This document shows, one piece after another, positions 23,201 to 33,732 of a stretch of 64,000 bases of DNA. Every line of letters starts with the position of its first letter. Within the stretch, counting starts at the first letter, position 1. Source of the stretch: Strobilurus pachycystidiatus. Lineage: Eukaryota; Basidiomycota; Agaricomycetes; Agaricales; Physalacriaceae. The DNA is taken from contig JAHLMK010000012.1 in the NCBI GenBank assembly GCA_019915135.1, positions 1,474,371 to 1,538,370 on the forward strand. The letters run 5' to 3'. Below the pieces are notes generated by a model. It had not been told where the DNA came from. It made no database searches and saw only the letters and a list, made by a program, of their open reading frames with translations. Position numbers and translations under genes: made by a program.

Positions 23201-24365
23201 CCACCAAATCTACGAGACTCCTCGTGAGCGGCGATACTTATCCACAGCATCCGCGATTTTTTTACCAATAGACTCGATAAGAGTGGCTGAGCGACTTGTA
23301 GCCCGTTGCCCTCGTACATGGGCGTTCCGGAAATTGACCAGGTATCGCTTCGCGCAGAGGCGGGATCTTAGTCTAGTGAGAGCGTCGGCACATTGCCCTT
23401 TCCGTAGCGCCGTTTCCTGTTTGATCAGCCTCTGGGGACATCCGACCTCAGCCTGAAGCCTTCGGGAGGCGGCGCATTCCGATGGCAGATACAGTTTAAC
23501 ATCCTCAGGGGCTGGAGGAGTAGAACGTACTTCTCGCCTGGCGTCCTCTTCGCGTTCCAGTACCATTGAGACTCGTGGCATATAAACGGCTTGCCAACGA
23601 CGAAATTCCTTGACGCGTGCTCCCAGGGTGCGGCGTCGTTCCAGTAGCTTTCCTTGGCGTTCCGGCGTCATCGTCTTGATGGACTTCTCCGCCAATAGAC
23701 GACGTCTAGTAGCAGTCAATACCTGTACAGAGATTAGGTAGGGGTCACTTACTGTCCTTCTTCTACCTGTAGACCCATTATCACGAAGCCCGCCATGGTC
23801 ACACGTCCCAAGCCCGTGCTCCTCCCATTTCGTCTCCTTCTCTTCTTCTTTTTTTTTTTTCTCCTCCCGCCGGCACCCGCGTCGTCACTTTCGTCCGCGT
23901 CCTCCGCGTCCTCCAGCTCAGCTCTTTCCCTTGCCAACTGCTCCTCCTCCTCCCCCGCTACCACCTCAGAAACTTCGTCCTGGCGCAACGCCAGGCGCAC
24001 CATGCTCTCTGTCAATTCCACTAGACAAACAAGTCAGGACCATGGACAGCACATGAAGAAGTAGCATACCTGTCCCCGATGGTGCGTATGGGCTCGGCTG
24101 TGTCTCGTCCTCCAGCCATGCATTAACCATAGCCATCCACTCGTCACGCAGCTCAGCCTCGAGCGCGTCGTTCACCTCGTCAAACCCTTCGATCTGTACA
24201 TTGCGCTCTTCCAAAGCTATTCGCAACCGGCGCAGCAAAGTATTACCTATATTCCGGCGCATGGGTCAGTTCCCTCCCGCACCTCTCGATCGAAACGATG
24301 CTCACCCAACGCGATATTCTTCCCGAAATTGTGTTTATCCGCTTTATCTTCAATGTCGTCGTGTC
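20274..24365 (-). repeat. 2 kb tandem duplication of the transposase 3' half in copy A
   Basis: Unit 1 is 20274-22313 and unit 2 is 22314-24365. Each holds the C-terminal exons of the transposase; copy B has one unit. The first 190 bp of unit 2 differ from unit 1 by many 1-3 bp indels, while the rest is nearly identical apart from one missing C near 23217 and homopolymer length. That pattern may mean poorly corrected reads at a false join rather than a real duplication. Confidence 0.8.
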
Positions 24366-26527
24366 GCGCTCCAGGTTGCTCCTCCCTTGTCATGTAGGAT
24401 ATTGAGTTGAAAACCGACCACACCCGTTCAATCCCTTCGCCATCTGTCTTCCCAACCCCGGCTTTATACTTCAAGGATTCTTTAGCCTCGCACTGGATGT
24501 CGTGCACGTTCCCGTGCCACACCGGAAGCCCCCATGTCAGAACTGGCAGATCCAACCCTTTCAATGCTTTCGGCAAGGCGTCAATCCGTTCGAAGAAGTG
24601 CTTTTTATACTGACATGCGATGTCATAAGTAACCGTAACCTCCTTGAGGCCCATACGCGAAAGAAGCCAATAGAGTACGAAATCCGAGTTCTTGTACCTG
24701 TATAAATTCAATGATGATATTCGGACGAAAGACGATGTTGCCTGCTTACCGTTCCCCCTTCTCCAAGTCTCCCAGCCCTAACATAATCTCATGCCGGGCA
24801 CAAATGACCCCAATCACACCTGCCCACCTCAGTCCAACAGAGAATCGCGTATCTTTCTGCATTAAAGCCGCAAATGCTATGCACGATGAAACCTAGTCAC
24901 AGTTAGCTTGAATCGAGTTCCAGCATTCGAATCACTTACGTCCTCTTCAGTAACATATGTCCGCAGCCAATTGTGGTACATCTCGACGGGGACTTGCACA
25001 CCAAGGCCCGAATATAACGGCTCGTCCACCCGAGGGGAGGCGCGAAATTTGCAACGCATGGAGAAGTTTGCATCCATCGAGAGCAGCCGGCGGTACAGAT
25101 ACCTGTCATGATACGTCAGCTGGTCTCACCGTTAAGTTGAATAATAGACACATACCGAAATTCCTCATCCACATCAGCCCACCCCTCGGGTAAATTGACA
25201 CCAACCCGTGGGCACGCCCAACATTCCACGGCTACCGAAACCGTCGGGCGCATCCGCCATTCCTCCAACCTCGTGCGCCACACCCGACCGTCGCACTCGC
25301 TTTAGGAATGCCCACTGCCGAGATATACGCAAGAACGCCTTGTAGCGATCTGGCGTCCATTCTGTGCCGTAAGGGTTGGTCATGTCCTCCAACGTTGTGA
25401 TGTAGTCGCGTACATTGACCGTGGCGATGACCTTCAGACGACGGTAGAAATCCAGACATTCCATGCTCGCACAGGTTTGTGGGATGTGTGTTGTCGCAGG
25501 GTACCATCCACTCCGCATAATTTGCTGCCACTGGTGCGCCCGGTCGGATACCCCGCAGGAACAGTAGCGGAACATGACGGTGTGAATACCGTTAACGTGG
25601 ATGACAGTCATCAGACGTGGGGTCGAGTCTGGATGGCGGCAAGGGCCTCCCTTATGACCCAGCTGGAAGACAAGACCTAACTCCCGTAGTGTCGTGCGCT
25701 GGAAGCATCCGTCCTTCCATACCTACATTGAAACATGAGACAATATTTCCTTCACAACGGCAAGCCGATCTCCACTCACCTCAATGACATGAAGCGGCGA
25801 ACGTCCATGGCGCGCCACGCAACACGACGCGCACTCCAAGAAGTCTCCGCAGTTGCGACATCGGAAGAGTTCTGAGCATGAAGCGGCCGTTGAGTGATCG
25901 TCGGGAATAGTCGAATCCGAAGGAGTGCCGTGTTGAGCTTCGGCAGGTAGCCAGACAGCGTCACTGGCTAATGCGATCCCGCACGAGCTGCACTGGGGTT
26001 CATAAGTGTCGAGTCCGAGGGCGTGGCCTTGCATAGTCTCCTCAAGGAATGCTTCCGTCCAGGGTTTCCATTCTTGCATCGGATCGTCCTGATAAAAATA
26101 GTGAGTCGTATTTTCCCTAGATATGAATGCAATGACCACACACCGAGCTGGCATAGCGCTTACGCTTCGCGCTGTCACCCTCCGCCGTCTCTGAATACTC
26201 CTCTCCTTGCTCCCCATACTCCTCCCCGTCGCCATCGACAAGAGTCTGCGCCGGCCCAAACTCGTGCAATGCTGCCTCGCCGCCACCCCAATCTGCGCCA
26301 GGTTCCTCCAAGCCAAACGTGAAGGTGTCATATTCGGCTGTCAAATCCGAGGGTCCAAGATTGCGTCTCTTCGTCGGCGGCAACGCCTGAGTATTGACCT
26401 CTCCTGTCGGTAAGATGTGTACATTGAAATCGACGGGGAGGTCGGCGTCGGGGCCGGCACGGGCCACGTAAGGAGCGTGTGTGCGTGGACGCCCACCACG
26501 ATTAGGAGCCGGTCTTGAAGAGTGCAT
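20445..26527 (-). pseudogene. KDZ-2 transposase, copy A, frameshifted and with duplicated 3' exons
   Basis: Same multi-exon gene as the intact copy at 44889-48917. An extra A in the run near 25238 shifts the frame just after GGMADAPDG, upstream of the catalytic core. The 2 kb duplication then repeats the last exons. One substitution near 24567 changes Glu to Lys (LPEALKG to LPKALKG). It should not make a full-length transposase unless the indel is a sequencing error. Confidence 0.75.
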
Positions 26528-26673
26528 AGAGGAACCGAGGCGCAGAAGGGCCACACGACGGGCGGGAGGAAAGAGAACGCCGACATTTCCCCTGGCTATG
26601 CATCATCACGCAATACAAATGTGTCATGGCAATGCAATCATTTAATCAAACAAGTAGTAGCGAATGGAAATTT

Positions 26674-27181
26674 TCAAAGACTCTCCGAATCCGAGTCACT
26701 CAACTCCAACTTCTGGCATAGCTCCAAGCAAGACCTAGTGATGCATCTCTCCATGTCCCCATCTTTGTTCCGCACCGGTATCCAGCCCAGTTCACCCACT
26801 TGCTTGTAGTTATCGCGACTCGACCCTGCGCAAGCGCAATATTGGACTGATAGGAAGTGGAAACCGGTGATCTCGATGATGGTCAAGTCAGTCTTCATTC
26901 CCGGATGGGGACAGGTATCGCCTGCGTGCCCGAGTTGCACGACCAAGCCCAACTTCTTCAACGTCGTGTACTCGTTGAAGTCTTCTTCATTCGGCTGACC
27001 GGTTGATGAGAGACCGACCAGACTCCTGATCATGAGCGCTCACCTCGATAATATGCGTAGGGTGTCGGCGATGCAGCTCCACACAACATTTGCCACATGC
27101 TTCGCTTTGGAAAGGATCACAGTGACGGCAGCGAAAGAGAACCGTCGCCTCATCGTGACACCGCGGACAGGACGTCGTCAT
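26674..27181 (-). CDS. Stand-alone CxC2 zinc-cluster protein, KDZ-2 copy A
   Basis: Two exons, 27181-27044 and 26994-26674, give about 152 aa starting MTTSCPRCHDEATVLF. The first exon carries the same cysteine cluster as the transposase N-terminus: SCPRCH, LFRCRHCDPFQSEACGKCCV, HPTHIIE. The second continues LGLVVQLGHAGDTCPHPG and QYCACAGSS. The protein then ends with an acidic Ser/Asp tail, where the transposase would continue into its catalytic region. It lies 147 bp upstream of the transposase start, same strand. A regulator or titrator of transposase binding is a reasonable guess. KDZ-1 shows no counterpart. Confidence 0.75.
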
Positions 27182-27430
27182 GCTCACTGTCAAGCTAATT
27201 GAGAAGATGCAGGTCGGGAAAGAACAATTTCTTACGAAGGGATATGGATTGCGTGAGGAAAGAAAGGAGGATACGAGCACACGGACGGCGTCAGGGATAA
27301 CAAGTGACTAGCGTAGGTACGAGGTGTTACATAAACTCCGCAAATGATGATAGCCATGAGACCAAGGTCTCAATTGAAGGCGCCCTTTCCCAATTTGGAC
27401 CCCGCCCGTCTCTTCGGCGCCACGCACTAG

Positions 27431-28254
27431 TCAGTCCCAGGCGGCCTCGATAGTCTCGCCATTGCCAATCCTTTGATGGCCTGGGACTCTTTCAGTAGCG
27501 GCCCGCGCCCTGGCGACGCTCTTAGCCCACAGACAGCATATATCATATGAGACCATAGACGCACTAACTCGACGCGGGATCCACTTGACGGTAGGTTCAG
27601 GGTGCGTTGCAAGAGGTTCATACAGAATGTCTGTGCAAGTCTGCATGAACGCTTCTGCATCCTCTCTGGCCTGGCGACGCCTCTTGACGCGTAAACTAAG
27701 ATCTGCGAGGTATGAGAGGAATGAGACTAGGACAAGTACAGCGGGTGACATACCATCCCCCACATCAAAGATGTCGACTTTATCGAGTGTCCCGGCCAAA
27801 GACACCAGAAGCATCATGCTGCCGCTGCGAGGCTTGAGCCCTATGGCCCTGCGAAAAGACGACTGGTAGACGGTGTGCTCGCACCAGTCAACGGCCTTGG
27901 AGAGACGCTCTAGGGAGGTCAGGCCGCATTCGGCAAGGCGGGCAAGCAGAAATGTGCCGTTGGCAGCCTCAAACATCTCCTGCAAAGCGGAGTCTAACGT
28001 TTGGCTCGTATTATCTCCCATCAACGCCGTGTGGCGCAGGATGATGCTGTGAAGTCAAACCGCGTCAGAGAGTGAAGACAAAGAGAGGGAACCACATACC
28101 GCTGTTCGCGGTCGCTGAAAGGTTCAGTGTCGTCCTCGCTGAACGTCGACGGAGGGCAGAGTGGCTGAGAGTTGATCTTAACAGCAGCGTCCCCGCCGTC
28201 TTCGCTGTCGGTCACCTCGTAGAGGTCTGGGATCGAATCTCCGTCGCTGCTCAT
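27431..28254 (-). CDS. Unknown protein K0 with acidic N-terminus, KDZ-2 copy A
   Basis: Starts MSSDGDSIPDLYEVTDSED at 28254. An intron near 28108-28050 joins DREQR to IILRHTALMGDN. A possible in-frame 51-bp intron (GTATGT...CGCAG) near 27705-27755 would remove a hydrophobic stretch. The rest is helical, with RLSKAVDWCEHTVYQSSFRR and a basic patch RVKRRRQARED. I do not recognise the family, and KDZ-1 lacks an obvious match. It lies between P1 and the CxC2 protein, same strand. Confidence 0.55.
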
Positions 28255-28397
28255 TGTAAAGAGTCAAGACTTGATCGGCCCAGAGTAGGAATGTCACAAG
28301 AAATGGCCTGAGCCCGGCGTTGTCATGTAATTCTAGGGATAATATGAAATACCCTTACAGCCGCCGCATTAAGATTGAGCGAGGACCCCAGCTACCC

Positions 28398-29056
28398 TCA
28401 AACAGTATCCCCGTTCCCTTCGCTCCCTGCGACCGCACGCACCACTCCCGGCGCGGGCCTCGCATAACGGTATAGTGCCGTCTTGATCGTGCGCCACATT
28501 GCATCAGGGACCCCCAATCCTGTTTTGAACTTCCGTCGCAGTTCCTGATTGCGAATGTCAACAGCGATGTTGACAAGGTCCTCGTGGGTGTATATCCCCA
28601 TGTCCGCCATGCGCTCCTCGCAGGTCCCCAGGTCGTATGCTTTGAGGAATTGCCCAACCTCCGCGTGCATGAACCGAGAGTCTGACGGCGCCGTGAACGT
28701 GGGGGCCTCGGCAGTAACAAACGACTCCCCGCCGCGGTTCCCTTGCGCATTGTTGAATCACCAAACAACCAAGAAACTATGGGACAAACTCACTAGACAC
28801 TTGTGCTCCAGTCCCGAGCTGAATGTCGTTGCGAATTGGTCGCGCGGCGCGCAAATGATCCCTGATATGGCTGAAGAAGTCGCTCGTCAGCACGCTAATG
28901 ACGAGAGGAGAACCAAAGAAGGTGAATGAAGTGAAAGGTTCACATACCGACGACAGGACCACGGAGAGAGCGGGAAGGGAATCGTCTGCTGGACCGCTCT
29001 TTTGGCGGCGGGACGTCGAGGCAAACTTTTGTTCTTCTTAGGGGAGGTGGGTGGCA
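28398..29056 (-). CDS. SAM-like small protein P1, KDZ-2 copy A
   Basis: Starts MPPTSPKKNKSLPRRPAAKR at 29056; the basic start may be a nuclear signal. Introns lie near 28945-28870 and 28794-28743. The last exon encodes EVGQFLKAYDLGTCEERM, MGIYTHEDLVNIAVD and PDAMWRTIKTAL, a helix pattern like a SAM domain. It is homologous to the KDZ-1 gene at 18219-18722. The gap to P2 is only 66 bp, so transcription may be linked. Confidence 0.55.
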
Positions 29057-29122
29057 TTGTGGAGCAAAAGCAAGCAAGGCAGGTCAGGGTAGGCGAAGAG
29101 CCAATGTCAATTCAGAAGGAAT

Positions 29123-29827
29123 CTACGATCGTTGGTACGCGAAAGTCCGGCGACGATACAGGGCATACAATTGCCGATGAAAATGCGCGGCACGCGTTAG
29201 ATCCCCGCGCTCCGCCGCCGTAGCCTGTGCGAGCTCGTCGACTTGGCTGACAATATCGGTGATGAGCCTATATACTTGTAGGACTTCCAGGTATAGAGAT
29301 TCGGCCTGGCGCACAGTTCCTTCCAATTCAGCACTCCCAGGACCCCACTGCCTGATCTCCCGGATCGGTGTAGCGCAGTTGCGCGCGTGGTAGGCGAGTA
29401 GCTCCCAAGCTGCATGCAGGATAGCCTTGGCAAATAGCGGCTTCCTCAGAGCCTTTCTAACCATCATGGTGGCATACTGCACGGCGCTGTGAGCCTGCGT
29501 CTGAGTCGTCATGTTGGCGTGATGGACGCCAATCTCGGCGAGAGCATCGGCCATATGGATGGCAATGCGCGTACTGCAAGCGATTAAATCAGGACATAAT
29601 TCTCGGGGGGGGCGAGCGGTCCACATACGGTGATGGCTCAGTAGGCAGCCGCAAGCGGCGGGGCGCGATAAATGGTCTTACAGACCCCTCGGCTGACCTC
29701 CGCCATTGTTAGGTTAGCGTGGGGGGTGAGAAGAGTACACACACCTAGGTAGGCGCTCGGGAGTTGCGAGTGCGATACGGAGGCCCGAAAAAACCACACT
29801 GTGGGCTAGCAAGAGCTCCGTCGACAT
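29123..29827 (-). CDS. Helical protein P2, KDZ-2 copy A
   Basis: Starts MSTELLLAHSVVFSGLRIAL at 29827. Two introns follow, one with a GTGTGT donor near 29741 and one ending TTGCAG near 29577. The last exon gives a long helical protein (HHANMTTQTQAHSAVQYATM; FHRQLYALYRRRTFAY). It is homologous to KDZ-1 P2. The hydrophobic start could be a signal or membrane segment, but the KDZ-1 protein is similar only in part, so this is not certain. Confidence 0.6.
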
Positions 29828-29971
29828 GGTGGGAATATCGCAGGATGATACCAATGCGGGCAAGGAACAAAGTCACCCTTTTGAATCACAAGGATACTAA
29901 GGGACATCGAGGTTAGCGGACAAGGAAAGTCATTGGTGGCTGTGTACTATACCTGACCCTGGAACAAAAAT

Positions 29972-30042
29972 GACCACAGACTGGGATTCGAACCCAGGTC
30001 ACCTCGAATTCGGGTATGCTCAGCCACTACACCACCGCGGTC
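29972..30042 (-). tRNA. tRNA-like sequence (degenerate), KDZ-2 copy A
   Basis: The reverse strand shows a box A (TGGTGTAGTGGCTGAGCAT), a perfect T-arm (CTGGG TTCGAAT CCCAG) and a 7-bp acceptor stem with G-U pairs. The anticodon arm does not pair well, so I read it as a tRNA relic or internal Pol III promoter rather than a working tRNA. Copy B differs by one base in the anticodon region. Confidence 0.5.
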
Positions 30043-30409
30043 GAGAGTGCTTTAGTAAAATATGATTTTATTCCCTCAACAAATCTCGCGGCCGACTAGT
30101 AAGGCTATCTAGGGAAATTAGGCGGACCACAATCTCAATTCCACCATGAAGACAATGCCGCAGCGTCCTAAATTAAGTGTCAAGTTTGAATAAAAGTCTT
30201 TTTAATTTGATCTAAAGTATGGTAAGGGGACCTGGAGGTCACCGACCGGGGTACTGAACATCTCTGTCTAGGGAAAACCACATCCCAAATCAAGTAACAG
30301 TGCTTTGCATGTGTCGATCGCATCTTTGACTGCGACCATACCTGGCCTCAACCCATTTACGTGCAACTTTTGGGCTCATCCTCCTTGTTCTCTCGTTCAA
30401 ACGCTCTCA
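30043..30409. promoter_or_regulatory. Upstream region of the KDZ-2 basic-motif gene, copy A
   Basis: Carries TTTCCCTAGA on the minus strand twice, at about 30108-30117 and 30268-30277. This is the motif that is clustered at 33059-33732. Confidence 0.4.
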
Positions 30410-31142
30410 ATGACCGGCAGACCCCTTTATGTTAGCGATGAAGATCGTCAAGCCGCCCGAAATAAGGCCAAAAATGATTATTGGCATCGGTATGTTCTCA
30501 TTGTGTTGCGAGCCACAATCTGCTCAATGGACTACGAATACAGAAACAAAAATCGACTAAATGCGCGTGCACGCTTGAAATACTTTGAAAACAAGGCCGA
30601 GGGATGTGTAGACGGAAGGACAAGGGCGGGCAGAGCATTAAAACAGCAGCACCTGGGGAACTGGTGAGTGTTCGTTCTAATCGCGTGCCCCATCCACTAA
30701 ACAGGGATCGTATCCTATTGTCAGCAATTCTGCTGAGACTAAGAACTCTCGTCGCAGGTATACCCGCAAGCTGCGCGCGCTGGACGACAAGGTGGAGACT
30801 TGGAGTGGGGGGGACGTATATGCCTGGGTCCAGGAATCTCGTTGGTTCGCCCTCGACAAATCCAACAGCAAGCAAACCGTAGCCGACAAGCTCATAGAGA
30901 AGTGCGCGCAAGCAACGAAGCTTCTTACGGAGGCCGAACGATTGGAACGTTGTGCTTTGGAGGACTTGGGAGATGATCACGACTGTACACGTTCCGCGCG
31001 CGACCATGTCCGCGTCCTTACTTATGCCGTGCAATCCATCTGTGATCTCAGCCTGCACTCTTATCAGGATACTCTACAAGCCAGTCACGTCGAGGGGAGC
31101 TTGTATTGCGTCGTTCATGTTCAAGACAGCTCATATTCTTAA
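30410..31142 (+). CDS. Basic-motif helical protein, KDZ-2 copy A
   Basis: Exons 30410-30489 (80 nt), 30544-30663 (120 nt) and 30758-31142 (385 nt) encode 194 aa. The start reads MTGRPLYVSDEDRQAARNK, then NDYWHRNKNRLNARARLKYF, the same Arg/Tyr-rich layout as KDZ-1 14860-15570. The C-terminal exon is helical (DKLIEKCAQATKLLTEAERL). It is convergent with V1, with 48 bp between the stops. Confidence 0.68.
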
Positions 31143-31190
31143 CACATCGCATCGTTTGTACACCATATTACAGACACATATCTATTACAT

Positions 31191-32230
31191 CTACAGTTTG
31201 ACCATTTGGACGATCTCGCCGGCCTGCAAAGCTTCCAGGTAATGATCTCTAGCTTCGCTGTAGGTACCGTATTTTTTGTGAAGTGAGCCGGGTATTGAGA
31301 TGTGGTGAACGGCCGCCTCGATGCTGAAGACATGTTTCGTCAGAAATATGAGCAAGGAAGAAGGAACGGATCTTACTTCGACCGGAACAAGCCTACCTTT
31401 GTGCCGATGAAAACGACATACCATGCGCCACTGATGCGGGTACCGGCACACAGGGGAGTTGGCTCATCCCAAACCGGGAGCCGCCAGCGCGTCACCGCCA
31501 TCCTACGGTACTCCTGCTGTTGCGCAGCCAGCACGGTACGCACATAGCCCTTTGAGGCCGCGTAAGCGTAGGCGGCCCTGGCTTGTGCGTGGCTGCGATA
31601 CCCTTGATGGATAGCTCCACTGTGGCCGGAGGTCTGGACCTCGCATTCGTTCCTGTGACAATGACAAGCAATCAGAAAACATGGATAGAATACGATGTGG
31701 ATCCCTACCAAGTGTTATAGATCCCAGGGTTTGGGCCCACGAAAACGACATACGCCCGAAGTTTGGTTCTTTGACGGGCAGGTTTGGGGGTGATGCGTTG
31801 AACATACGCCGCCTGTCTTTGCTGAGCAGTACCAGCCTCGGACCTGGAAGTAAATGTTAGTCAGTAGTCAGCCGGGTAATATCCAGAATACGCACCAGCG
31901 GTCGGTGTAACGTGTGGTGCCGTTCATGCTGATGGAGTAGATCGTGCGATTTACGGGATTTGGGGGAGGCGCCGACGGCGTCGACAAGGAAGAAATATCG
32001 ATACTAGAGAGTGTAGTAGAAAGATCGTCCAGATCAAGGTGCGGCGACGCCGTCGCGCCCGTAGTCTTTGTAAGTGAGGATTCAGTAGAGACAGAATCAG
32101 AAATCCTCGTCGATCCGGTCGACAAGGCCGGAGAAGGAGGCAGAAGGGACGTCTCATCGTCCTCGGAGTCCGAGTGGAGAGTAATCATGATGCGCGAGCG
32201 AGGAATTGAGATATTGCTGGTGGAAGGCAT
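31191..32230 (-). CDS. Tandem viroplasmin/RNase H1-N-like protein V1, KDZ-2 copy A
   Basis: Exons 32230-31896, 31843-31709, 31652-31377 and 31323-31191 give 292 aa. A Ser/Thr/Asp-rich N-terminus of about 90 residues precedes two RNase H1-N-like domains. The first has AYVVFVGPNPGIYNTW and QTSGHSGAIHQGYRSHAQAR, then AAYAYAASKGYV. The second has AWYVVFIGTKVGLFRS and KKYGTYSEARDHYLEAL. Each has the aromatic-V-x-x-G...G-hydrophobic-[YF] strand pair and the conserved small-residue turn before the last helix. No catalytic RNase H residues follow. Homologues of the domain bind RNA:DNA hybrids, so a role at hybrids or R-loops during transposition is a hypothesis. Confidence 0.7.
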
Positions 32231-32423
32231 GTTTCGGAGGGAGGCAGGTGGTGAAGTCAAGACATGTATTTAAATGATCGTGCCAGGTACACAGTACACG
32301 AAAGAAGTTGATACCACGGCTTATCCCGCACCCCGAATTCAGATGACAACACATGCCCCGCAGAAGACGCCGCACAATCTAAGGGTGGGCTGAGAATGGA
32401 AAAGCACGAGAACAACTAAGAGC

Positions 32424-33058
32424 TTACTTATCGCGGCGAGAAGAACGCAGCCCTCGGACAAAGACTTTGCCGTTGGCGAGGTCTTCGTTGAAGGACTGGA
32501 GGGCGGCACTCTGACTGTGGCGCTTCTTGGCAAAGCCACCGGAGACGCCGTTCGTGTACGACGTGGCGAGCGCTCTAAAAGTTCACATTAAGGCAGTGGG
32601 GCAACAGCGCAGAGCAAGGACTTACGCATCAGTCACGATCCCGACCTTTCGCCCAACGGTGACACAGTAGAAGTATGTCTTGGAGTCATCGATGTTCTTG
32701 GGCAAGTACGCAGCGCGGAGGGAGGCCGTGGGAACCCGGTCATACAGCACGCCCGCCCGAGGAACAGAGGCATCGACTTCGTCCGAGACGTAGTCGCCTT
32801 GCTTCAAGTGCGGGTCGTAAATGCACTCGGCGGGGAACCAGCTGGGCAGAGTGGGAACTGTGGGTGTGTGATACGGTGGAGGCGACAAGGCCACGGCGTC
32901 GTCGGCCTGTTCTAAAAGGTTGTTAGCGATGCAGCGTAGAGGCCAGGAAGAATATACTTACGAGTCGTGCCCTCCATGGGTCCGGAGGCTGGCGATGCCA
33001 ATGAAACACCACCAGCATCCATGTCCACAGCGGGAGGCTTCTCAAGTGGCGACGACAT
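32424..33058 (-). CDS. Viroplasmin/RNase H1-N-like protein V2, KDZ-2 copy A
   Basis: Exons 33058-32962, 32911-32626 and 32574-32424 give 177 aa, starting MSSPLEKPPAVDMDAGG. The domain is at the C-terminus: TYFYCVTVGRKVGIVTDA, then after an intron SYTNGVSGGFAKKRHSQSAA and a basic tail (RGLRSSRRDK). It matches KDZ-1 V2 in length, intron positions and domain position. It is divergent from the HMG-like gene. Confidence 0.62.
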
Positions 33059-33732
33059 TGTTAAGGCAGCGAATGAGGGAAAATATGCAATAACGCACCT
33101 TTTAACCCAATCGCGGCGATAGATTCACTAGATCAAAACATTCCCTAGATCGGTTTGACGCATGCGGACATGGTTCTGGGGTCTAAATTCCCCTAGATTA
33201 GTTTGACAATGATTATTTTTTATGCTTCCCTATCTTCCCTAGACTTACATAGCGTGCGCCAAGGAGCGTATTGAAAGTCCGAGACCATGTGCTGGGACCC
33301 CGACAGAAGACGCCGCGCGACAGATACCACAGGCGGATGATCGAGTACAGATGAGTGCGCCAGCAAAGCGTCGAAGGACGGGAAGCTGTGTTGAATTATG
33401 TTGCAGCCCGTAATCAAGGAGATGAGCGCAAGCTCACACCCGCGTTAAAAAGGCAGCTGAGGCATGTGGCGTCAGCTTGGGGCGAGTCGGTCGATTTGCC
33501 GGGTTATGATTGGCAAAACTAGTTTCCTGCGGAAGCGTGTGTCAAGTGCGATCCAGTCAACGAGGGGGGATAACTTACATGACATCAATCGGCTGTATTG
33601 TTCCCTAGATAAGTCGGCACATTCCCTAGATGGGCATGACGATGGCTGCATTTGTAATTGTGAAATCGAAATAGGAACGGTCAAGTCCAAGTCCTGCGTC
33701 GGACTCTCATCCTTCTAGACTGACAGCGGACA
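33059..33732. promoter_or_regulatory. Divergent promoter of KDZ-2 with TTCCCTAGA repeats, copy A
   Basis: TTCCCTAGA or close variants occur at about 33141, 33188, 33234, 33601 and 33622, several followed by a TTTGAC or TGAC block. The same motif lies upstream of the basic-motif gene. It may bind an element-encoded regulator or a host factor. Confidence 0.5.

Noticed and set aside
29972..30042. Functional tRNA gene
   Set aside because: The anticodon arm does not pair and no anticodon with a normal T33 context and stem can be assigned.
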